From Phytoseiulus persimilis (Eukaryota; Arthropoda; Arachnida; Mesostigmata; Phytoseiidae), in NCBI GenBank assembly GCA_037576195.1, contig CM075102.1, positions 45,504,745 through 45,568,744 of the forward strand: a stretch of 64,000 nucleotides of DNA, written 5' to 3'. The translations under genes and the position numbers were made by a program. The notes under the pieces were generated by a model. The model saw nothing but the letters and a program-made list of their open reading frames with translations, ran no database searches and had not been told where the DNA came from. Below are positions 1-9,383 of this stretch, piece by piece; position 1 is the stretch's first letter, and each line of letters starts with the position of its first letter.

Positions 1-80
1 GAGTGACATGATTGAGCCCCGTAATGCGGGTGCCAAGCGTAGTTGTTTTCCCAGGCTGACTTGGCCGCCGAAGATCTTAC

Positions 81-590
81 GTCTCGTCGGGCCGCGTCTT
101 GGCATCCGAAGTGCACGCGATGAAGAACCAGCAGCCGATGATAGCATATACTACGGAAGCGATGACACTGAAGTACACGAAGCTACACGTGTGATCGTTG
201 TTGGTTTTGTTTGGCGGTACTTCGCAATCCGTCGATGCGTCTTTGGCTGAGGATTCAATGACGAATGATAGAACTATTAGGAGTCGCCTACTAAATCAGG
301 TGGTTGGAGGTGCCTCCGAAGTCGATGGAAGAGAAAATGCGGAATGATATCATCATGATATCCTAAGCTTCTCGAGCAAGTCATCGCGTTGTATCGCACT
401 TACATTTAACTTCTGGTTTTGCGTACAGTATACACATGTGCATGTCCTGGTTGAAGAGACTGTTCAGCCCTTTGTAACCGACTAGAGTACCGATGGAGAA
501 AGCTACAGCTGCAAGGTAGATGATGATCTGCATGGCACGCCAGGAACCAGCTTTCCGCAGGGGCGGGGTGGTCGTCGGCGGAGACACCAT
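81..590 (-). CDS. TMEM179-like multi-pass membrane protein (partial, 5' part)
   Basis: Two exons join in phase: 404-590, opening with ATG directly after a CTTCAG acceptor, and 81-246. The donor is AAAT|GTAAGT and the acceptor TCAG|CC; a further GTAAGA donor follows at position 80, so the gene continues off the left edge. The protein starts MVSPPTTTPP. It has a hydrophobic helix (QIIIYLAAVAFSIGTLVGY), then a loop with a Cys (MCILYA) and Cys-containing PPNKTNN sequence with an N-glycosylation site, and a second helix (YFSVIASVVYAIIGCWFFIA). A short first helix, Cys loop and second helix resemble the start of the four-helix TMEM179 family, but I rest this on pattern only. Other four-TM families (MARVEL, synaptogyrin-type) remain possible. 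An upstream 5' exon is possible because an acceptor precedes the ATG. Confidence 0.45.
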
Positions 591-3080
591 CTGAAGAAAT
601 TGGAACGTCTTTTCATTATATGAGATGATAATGGTTGTATACACTGCGGAAGTTTAGCCGATACCGACTGGATTAGAAGCCTCAGGTAAGGAGCCGCTGA
701 CCGCCGCACTGTTGTCCTTCTGGACCTCGATGGGCACACGCTGAAACAGGAACTTCGAGGCTCTCCTGTCTCCCGTAACCACTTCAATGTGCCCTCCGAG
801 AAGAAATGATTTCATTGGGAAGAGGAGTCGAGCTCACGGCACAGGACAGCCAAATAAGATCCAGAATATCGCAGCGAATCTGGGCCTTCTATCGGCTCAA
901 AAAGCTCGACGTCTAGGGATTCTCTCATCTCTATCGCTCTCAAGACTGGGGACGGGCTGAGCTCGAATCTGCAATCCTGCTGCGGATTTTCGAGCGATCA
1001 CCCTCGGAGTTCACCGACTGTGCGCAATCTTTCTTCCATCCGGAATCCCGAGCCTGCCTCAGGACGTACCCGAGTCTTCTCCACTGCTGCGTTCCCAATC
1101 ACTAACAAAGACCAAAGAGGCGAGGTATGGTGAAACAATCTCACAGCACACAGGACGTGCAATTACATCTTCTTCTCCCTATGGGGGGAAAGGAAAATGT
1201 ATTTTGGCATCCTTGGGATACGTTTCCGTGAGCTCGCGAACCGGCTTGAACGGATATTTCGTTTCTATATGGACGACGCGTCGTCTCGAGCTTCCGGAGG
1301 GAAAACGTTCTTGGGTGAAAAGAGCCGCTATCCCAACTTGCAAAGGAGCCCAGCTATCTCAATGATTCCGTGAGCGACCCAAGCTTCAAGGACAGAACGG
1401 AATCGATACGAGACAATGTCCGGTTCGTGCTCGGTTATCGGCAGCCGTAATGATGAAGCCGCGGATGCTTTGACATTTTAGTTCACTGAATCTCAAGCGT
1501 CGAAGTGCGATGCATTGCAGTCAGTCCAACTTCCACCGGGAGGAATTCCGACCTTCCCGTTCCACAGTGTGGGCCTCGGCCCCGAATTGTTCCAGATAAT
1601 CTCAAATTGTTGAGTAGACCCTACGGGGTGAGTGTCGAGAGAGCGGAGTATGAAAGCCCCGCTACCGATCTCCTATTCCAGTCATGCTGTGCTATTGGGC
1701 TCAGCAGTATCAACTTCAAGACAGAGCCGAGCGCCTTCCGAAATGTCCGCCTTGCCAAATCAAGCCCAGTGGGCCGGCCAATAACCTCGAGAGTAGGCCC
1801 AGCAGGGGGAATGTTTGAGAACCGCCGATCCATTTCGTTCTGACCACACCGGAGCGAGCGAGTCTTCCCCGGAACCAAGTACCTCAAACTAAGTGTCACA
1901 CCCAAGATCGTTCATAGAAAAATTCTCCGAGCCGGAGAACATTGAACAGTTGCCTCGAGGAAGCTCGCACGGCAACCAAGAGCTGACCTACGACTTTGGT
2001 GAGCTCACTCATCCCTGAGCGCAACAGACGTCATCCCAATAACGATGAAAATTTGGATTCCGATGGTATCGAGTTCTTTGACCAAACGACGACCAGTTTT
2101 CTGGAGAGAAATTACGATCACACCATCCGACCGGGGAATGCCATCGAATTTTGAGAGGCAATTCCCGTTCCTGGATCTAGAGTCAGCAATCACTTCTCAT
2201 TGAGGAGAGCCCAGAAGCATTGCATCAAATGTCGAGCTATACCTGGAGGCTTGGATTTGGCGTGATTCAATCGATATGACGACCACTGATATCTCATTAC
2301 TCTGTCGCTTAAAACCGTGTTCCGAACATGCGTATGAAACATACAATCACAATGCTACCCCCCACTATTTTGTGCGGCAGTTCGGCCTAAGAATCGCAAT
2401 ACGACCCTCTTGGGAGGAAACACGACACATTCCATGCATGAGTATTTCAGAGTGATCGTTGTGGCGAAATTTCCCCAACATCCAGCGAGGGAATCGAAGG
2501 TATCTGAGGAAGAACTCACGCTGATGGCGATCGGAACGGTGAGTTAAATATCTTCAAGCCGTTCCTCGCATCTCTTCACGAACCGAAATTTTCGAGTTTG
2601 TTTTCCACTGGCACCGAGCCGCTCGTTGTTTACTGTGAGATTTTCTGGTCAATGTTTTCCACTTGTCTGTTTGCAGAGACGAGAGAATTCGTGACGTCTC
2701 CAAAGCACACTCTCTGGAAAAGTTCACAATACTCAAAACAAAATACGTCAGCACAGAGCCATGACGTGATTGGAGTTTTAAAACTCGATCGAGCTCTGGA
2801 TGCCGGGGACAGCATACCCAGTTCGCAAGTTTTCCGCGCTCGTACGACAGAGAGCTTGCGAGCGAGGCTTCTATGGCAGAACTCTTCCCACGTCAACAAG
2901 CATGGTTGCGACACTACCGTAGTGCTCTATGCGGTACGAGAAGCAGCTGGTCGTGAGAGAAAAACCTGGGAGAACACTCTTCTGGCTTTCGAAAATTTTG
3001 ATTGGAGCGATGAGTCGAGGTCCGAAGGCTGTATACTAAAATGATTTAGGAGCCTCATTTCGTGTCAAGTCGGCATACGC
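591..3080. other. Intergenic, no supported gene
   Basis: About 2.5 kb between the TMEM179-like gene and RNase H1. Open frames exist (for example 1505-1843 on + overlapping 1621-1905 on -, and 2598-3044 on +). None shows a recognisable motif or a consistent splice context, and pairs on opposite strands overlap, as expected for chance frames at 50% GC. I see nothing else in it; it should hold the RNase H1 promoter near its right end. Confidence 0.5.
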
Positions 3081-4446
3081 ATGTTAGCGGCCTTCTCGGC
3101 TCTCCGGCGGTTCCTCATAATGCCGCGCAAAGGCTCCGGTGGATTCTACGGAATTCATTCAGGACGAAGAACGGGAGTTGTAAATTCGTGGGAGGAATGT
3201 GAAAGCCTCGTCAAAGGATTCGCGGGCGCCAAGTGAGTCACGCAAATCAGAATCTACCCCGTCGAATTCCAGTGCCGCGCGATCTAAGCTGGTTTTGTTT
3301 CCTGAGGTTCAAGAAGTTCAAAACTTACGAAGAAGCTCATACATTCGCTCTCGATGGCTCCACCGGTTCCAGCAACGGTGCTTCAAGCTCTGGGGGCTCC
3401 AGTAACGGAGGTTCAAGCTCCGGGGGCTCCAGCAATGACGATTCCACGTCGAGTGCGACAAGACAGTCGTCTCTAGCGGCGTAAGTGTTCTATGACTGTT
3501 ATTTTTGTGATCCTGTTATGTTTATTATCAAGTAGGGAGCATGGATCCTTGATTGCACATTCCTGAAGCCAGCATCACTCATGCGTTTTTTTTTCTCACA
3601 GCGAGGCACAGCGCGGCGGAGGTTTGAATCGACATTCAGTGTGTAAGAAACGTCAGCATGAAGACGAACCTGATGTGCCTGTCGTCTACACAGATGGAGC
3701 TTGCAGTGGAAACGGAAAGGCGGGTGCGAAGGCGGGCATAGGTTCGTAACCGGGACTTATAGTTCCATTACGTAATCGGATCCGATGCCGGATCGATGCA
3801 CAACCATCATTGGGTGTTGATCTATCGCTCTCGCTGCTCTCTAAATAGCGTCGAATCTGTCCGACTTTGGAGCCCGAATTGGATCGCTCGATCGAAACGA
3901 GGTCGGCGTCTTTGAAGCATGCACTGTACATCCGTAGGTGTTTATTGGGGGGACGGGGATCCGAGGAACGTTTCTGAGCCCCTTGAGGGCAAGCCAACGA
4001 ACAACAGAGCTGAAATCCAAGCTGCTGCGAGAGCTATTCAGCAAGCGAGAAACCAAGGCTTCAAGAAAGTGGAAATCCGGACGGACAGTAATTTCCTGGT
4101 CGAGTCAGCAACCAAATGGGTGAGACGATTATCGGAAACGGCTCTGATACTCACAGATGAGCGATTGTTTTGCTTAAGCTTCGCCGATCCGTCTTTCCCG
4201 TGCTGATAGCAACCCCACTATGGAATTCTCGCATTTCAGATACCTGGTTGGCAGAAAAAGGACTGGAAGACAGCGTCTGGTAAACCTGTGATAAATAAGG
4301 ACGATTTTAAGGACCTCCTAAAAGCCAGCAAGGACATCGAGGTTGTTTGGACACACGTGAACGGTCACGTAGGTATTCATGGCAATGAGCAGGCCGACGG
4401 TCTGGCTGTGTCTGGGATGCGCAAAAGGATGAAACTCGATGAGTAG
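3081..4446 (+). CDS. RNASEH1: Ribonuclease H1
   Basis: Cleaves the RNA strand of RNA/DNA hybrids in nucleus and mitochondria. Five exons (3081-3232, 3307-3480, 3602-3741, 3938-4119, 4240-4446) sum to 855 nt with all phases closing: 284 aa, the usual length for the family. Order: a short N-terminal leader (MLAAFSALRRFLI), a hybrid-binding domain (FYGIHSGRRTGV, then FKKFKTYEEAHTF), a Gly/Ser linker, and the catalytic domain. The four acidic residues are visible: D in YTDGA, E in NNRAEIQ, D in IRTDSN and D in GNEQAD; the active-site His lies in NGHVG. A second in-frame Met (MPRKG, residue 14) could give a nuclear form while the first Met adds a basic, Leu-rich mitochondrial leader, as in human RNASEH1. 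Converges with the phosphatase gene downstream. Confidence 0.97.
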
Positions 4447-4612
4447 AAGCAGAGTGCGCTGTATGATATTGGTTCCTCAAACGAATTTCACCCATGTACC
4501 TCATGAGCTCGACTTTGAGTGAAATCGGGAGACGATCTCGGGCTTCCTAGCTGGATCCTGGTAATCGGCATTCTCCACTGGAATCGCGATTCAGTTCATA
4601 TTCATTGTTCGG

Positions 4613-4618
4613 AATAAA
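4613..4618 (+). promoter_or_regulatory. Polyadenylation signal AATAAA for RNase H1
   Basis: AATAAA lies 167 nt after the RNase H1 stop codon and before the convergent phosphatase stop, so it would end a 3' UTR of ordinary length. Confidence 0.6.
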
Positions 4619-4822
4619 GTCCTCGCTTGATGGGATGAACTTCTATCATGATGATCTTCTAACTTTTCTGACCGCAATTCGGGTCTGGATGTGGATGAAC
4701 ATAGAACCAGCAGCTAACGGTTCCGGGCACAAACAGCAAATGGCACATCGGAGTTTATTTTACAGATTTTTGACGCTTCCCCGACGAATCCAGCACCCCC
4801 TTCCTATACTACACAATATTTC

Positions 4823-7800
4823 TCAAGAAGTATCCAGCCGAATCATTCGAAGTTTATGACGATCCGCTAGAACACAAGCAGCCTCGTTGGATCCCCCGCA
4901 GTAGTGCGATGACGAAAAAACAGTCAGCAGGCGTTCCCTCTGTTGAACCTGAAATCGTGGAGCAAATGATAAAGCGCTGATGAACACAGAGCTCTCCGGA
5001 CGATTCAGCGTCCAGGAGAGCTGACTTCGTGATCAAGTTCTGATGTACCTGGAATCCCGCCTGCTTGACCTCGTGCGCTCTTATAACATGTGAGAGCTGG
5101 TTTGAATTGAGAAACGCATCCAGAGCTCTGGTGCTGAACATATGGGCAGTACGTCGCTTGGGGTTCGGGCGGAAATCTTCTGAGTATATTCCATCTCCAT
5201 CATCGGCGCCGATAGGAGCTGTCTCTTCCGATGTCCTGAGAGAGGAGATCGAAGAGTTCAGATCAATCGTCTGCTAGGAACACAGACAGCCGAACGAGCT
5301 TCTCCTTCGTTTTACTCACGAGACGGGATCACTCCACATCAACTCCCAAGCGAGCTGACTCTGTTCCTCAGGATCCGAAAGCGGTTTCGGGATGTGATTG
5401 ATTGCCTCTATACCCATCGCCGTGCCGTGAACATCCAGGAGCCAATCTGGCGGGATTCCACCGTGGACACAGAATAATTTCTCGTCGATCACAGCTGCTA
5501 GTGGCATCGCGTCGAAGCATTGATTTATGGCTTCCCACACTTGCATGCCCAGGTTGTCCCCGAATTTTTGGCAGCACTCACTGGAAAGGAACCCCGCCTT
5601 GAAACTATGCTCATGAGATGAGTGATGGATACGGTTCAGCCCGCAGCGAGCTCACCTGAAAAACCCGAACATCTTTTGCACCGATCGGATCTCGTGGTTG
5701 CCTCTGAGTAAGTAAAACTTCTCCGGCGCGAGGACCTTGTTTGAGAACAAATGAGCTATAACTTCGATGGAGTGGGGACCTCTGTCGACGAAATCGCCCA
5801 AAAAAAGGAATGTACAAGGCGTAAGAACTGGTCCCATTCTCCATAGAGCTTTCTCGAAGCAGAGCAGGTCCCTGGAATGAGAACTCGATTCGTCAACATA
5901 TGGATCAGAGTCGGTATTTTTTGAAGCAGACACAAAGCCCATCTCGAGTTCAGGACGGCACCCACCTATAGTTTCCATGGATGTCCCCGAGGATGTAGGT
6001 TGGGCTCCGTAGACGCAGCAATCGGTCTTCTTTGAGCAGGACGTTATATACCGACTCGCAAACCTTTATTATGCAGTTGGCTAGAGCCGCTTTATCCACT
6101 CCCCCCCAGCTGAAGGCAAGTTTGGGAGAAAACTTGTCGGAAGAAGCAGCTTCGTGCTCAAAATATCGAAGAGCCACGAGCAGTTCATTCGGATGGTTCG
6201 TCTGTGGAGGATGGCGATCGCTTTGGATTTCCATGATCCATCAGTCTTTGTGCGCGTACCTCTCCGGACTTCACTTACCTCATTGAAGGCGTTCACAGAT
6301 ATGGACCTCCCCATTCGTTGTTCTTTGCGACCATCTCCTGGTAGGGCTCCTGTGTTTTGATTCTCATCACGGGATTGAACATCCCACCACGCCAATACAT
6401 CGCTCACCGCACCGGTGCGACGCACGCGGACCGTGTGCAGGGCGAGGGTGTAACTTTTCTCGGATTCTCCGGTCCGGCGACGCTTTGAAGCTGTGGACAC
6501 TTGCCTAGTGGACGGCACAGAAGTTGGCCGTTAAAAAAAAACTCGTAAAAGCTCCAAAAGGGATGCCAAATGGGGGAGGTGCAGCCGAAACGATTGGAAA
6601 TTTAATAATAAATAATATTTAAATAATAATTACCCTAAAATCCCGCGTATAACGGACCCCTCAGATAACGGACTTCAAGTAGCAGGCCTGTATGATGTGA
6701 ATGAAAACTCAAAATGAGCATCGTTGGAGGAAACACGACGCCGCGAGCCCCGGGAGAAAGTTATCTTAGGAGTCCTTTATCTGAGGGGTCCGTTATCTGA
6801 GGGACAATTCGGCGAAATGAAGGGTCCGTTATATGAGGGATTTTAGGGTAATAAATAAATCAAGACTAACCGCATATCCATCCTTTGGAAGACGGACGAC
6901 GGGGCTCTGAACAAAGCAGATGTTCCTCTGAACTGTAGCTTGCCAACCCCACTCAGGAACGCACCCAAACTGAGCTTCGCCGTTTCGTGCAGGCTGAAAG
7001 CTTTGTATGCTTCCGCGACGGCCTCCTTGAGCCTGCCCGGGTCGTTGTTCGATCGAAACTGCTCCACATCACGCACCAAAGCGGTCAGCTCGGATCTACT
7101 CAGGAACCCGTCGTCGTCCCGATCGTAGAACCGGAAAATGAACCGGCAGCGCATCTCGCCGGACACGTCTCCGTGTGCAGTCGTGAGTTCGAGGCAGGCC
7201 AGGGCGCATAGCACATCGAAAGGCCGCGCGAATCTTGAAGACGGCTGACAGCACACTCGGAAGATATCTGTCGTAAGAGAACACGAGCGTTCGTCATTGA
7301 ATTCGGTGCCTCCTCCTCGTCTCTGATTGAGCGCTCGATCCGTTGGGAGGACTCACCTGAAGAGAAACTTGGCGGCTCAGCATAGGTTTTCTCGACGAAC
7401 TCCAAAAAAGAGCTCCAATGCAATTTTTCGCAGGGCCAGATCATGTCTAGTAGGTTGGCTGCTAAAGCGCTCAGTCTCTCTTCGGTGAACTGAGCGCTGT
7501 CGAATACTTGATGAACGCAGGTTCGCAGGTCTTTGTACAATGACATAGTGTCCCCGATAGAAACTTCTTCCATCGCCGAACTCAGGAAGTTCGAGGAAGC
7601 GATCTCGTCACTCCTGAGGACCTCCTGCGGATGATCTCGAACCATGGGCATCACGAGAAACATTCGTTTTCAGATGCAATCAGTGGAGCATTGTTTTCGC
7701 CTACCTGGTTCAGCCGCGAGACAGCGACCCAGCTCGGTATCGTGCTCTTGGAAACTACGCTAACTCTGAAGATTACGTTCTGCCACCAGGAGTTCCCAGT

Positions 7801-8113
7801 CCTCAAACGGCGGAAAAATATTTCGGGACCCCCGGACACCTCGAGCTGGAGCTGGAGAGAGAACGGAAACAATTCCATGAGAAAACGGCCGAAGTATTTC
7901 TCGGTGGCAGAGGCCGGGGTGGAGATTCCAGTTTCGATCCGACAGCGCCCAGCTTACCTTCTCGAGAAGAGCTTGACAAATCTCTGCATATGACTTGTTC
8001 GGCTTCACCGGTTCGGATGGCAACCACAGGAGGTTCTCCTTCGCGGATTCTATCAGTGCCACTTCACCGCAGTGATGCGCCCACAATGAAACTACTTCAC
8101 GAACAGGTGTCAT
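4823..8113 (-). CDS. PPP-family Ser/Thr protein phosphatase with N-terminal EF-hand
   Basis: Ten exons join with every phase closing (7958-8113, 7705-7899, 7357-7624, 6871-7267, 6279-6504, 5966-6201, 5656-5871, 5320-5580, 5049-5235, 4823-4948): 755 aa. The C-terminal half has all PPP metal-site motifs in order: GDIHGNY (about residue 490), GDFVDRG, RGNHE, CVHGG and a late RAHE, ending in a typical [12 protein letters not shown]. Upstream, near residue 255, an EF-hand loop [12 protein letters not shown] follows FIFRFY, with an alpha-helical region on both sides. The first about 200 residues are not recognised. In the PPEF/rdgC family EF-hands follow the catalytic domain; here they precede it and there is no C-terminal EF-hand, so this is not a plain PPEF. 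A start 17 codons upstream (8164) is possible. The acceptor of exon 2 could lie 45-50 bases later without changing frame. Confidence 0.88.
6633..6848. mobile_element. MITE, pogo/Tigger-like, 216 bp
   Basis: About 30 bp imperfect terminal inverted repeats: the left end reads CCCTAAAATCCCGCGTATAA and the right end is its complement with few mismatches. Both ends are flanked by TA (6631-6632, 6849-6850), fitting a TA target duplication. Inside, the motif (A)TAACGGACCCCTCAGATAACGGAC recurs as CCGTTATCTGAGG on the other arm, so the whole unit can fold back. The CGTTATxxxxGGACC style matches pogo/Tigger-type ends in general character. No coding capacity. It sits in the intron 6505-6870 of the phosphatase gene, close to the donor. 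Confidence 0.8.
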
Positions 8114-9383
8114 AGCCGTGCAATGAATAGCTGCGTTGATCTCAGGAGAGCTGTCGCGGATCACAGAACTGCTCAGAACTGCGCGTCAGAATGTGACGAA
8201 GATGGATAGCTCATCGAGAATCCTTCATCTCGGTTTTCCTGTTTTCCTCGGGAGGAGTCACATGTAGAATGGATTGGAGAGCTCTCCGACGGCGCTCGAT
8301 GTTGCACGCGGGGCCATTCAGGCTCCGAATCGAGACTCACGAGCAGAAAGTTGGCTTAGCAAACGCTGCCGTCAGCGCAACATGTCCGGATATCACAGAA
8401 TCGATATTTGAGATTTCAAGAGTTAATTTAAGACAATAATCCGAACAGCCCACGGGACACGGCTGTGAGCTGCTTCATCGTCTGTTATTGAGACCCTCTC
8501 TCTCTCTCTCTTCTAGAACACTGCTGTTCGGGATATCAGCTGGTGGTGCTTCCCTGACGAGACATCCAGACAACTCGTGCGTTCAACTTGTGAAACCTGA
8601 GCGAGAATTTCCTCATCGACACAGAATCACTTGGACATCCTCATGAAACTTCACATGCAGCACGGGAAAAAATTGCATTCGAATCTACAATTTGTATTCC
8701 GGTAGGCTCTGAAGCAGCTGGCGCGAGTGATTCCGCAGGGAGAGGGCAGTTTGGATTGCTCAGTGGCGCCAAAGGAACAGAATCCCTGCGGCCATCTCTT
8801 TCTCAATCGCTCTCCCTCTCGGTCTCGCTCGTGTCTCGTCCTGCCGAATAAACGGCAAGCACGCTCATTCAGGACTAGTCCCCATTGGCAGTCGCGTTCG
8901 GGGAGCCGAAATTCAGGTGACGATGGATCCCATCATCAATGGCTGTTTGGAGGCTCGAGTAACGCGAACTTAGAAGACCGATCTCATGTGAAAATGCTGT
9001 TTTTAAGGGTAGATTCGGTTGATACCTCGAGGGATATCTTTATTCAATATACGTGAGCTCGCAAAATACAGTTCCCGCGAGGATTTCAAGTCAATATAAA
9101 TTCACAGTGCAGTAGACACAATTGTCCTCATTCAGTTCATCTAGTCAAATCGGATAATATCGGATATAAATAACACTAGTTATCACAAGAATGGATTCAG
9201 TGAGAAGCATGGGAGGCGAGAAAACGTCGGAAGATGACTCGAGGAGCTTGGAAAATTAACTTATTCAAAGCGCTCATAAACTACCACTCTTCGCTGATTT
9301 CGGCGGTCGAAAGAATTCTCTGCTCCGCCGTCGAGCGATATGATTTTGATTGAAATACTCCACGGTTAATGCCAATTCTGAGA
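8114..9383. other. Intergenic, with a CT microsatellite
   Basis: About 1.3 kb upstream of the phosphatase gene and downstream of the TAF6-like gene. A (CT)8 run lies near 8495-8510. A TTTATT at 9040-9045 would be an AATAAA polyadenylation signal about 340 nt after the TAF6-like stop on the minus strand. An open frame at 8727-9056 (+) has no recognisable content. Nothing else seen. Confidence 0.5.

Noticed and set aside
1505..1905. Opposite-strand frames near 1.5-1.9 kb
   Set aside because: Both strands are open at once without splice sites or motifs; no gene can be supported.
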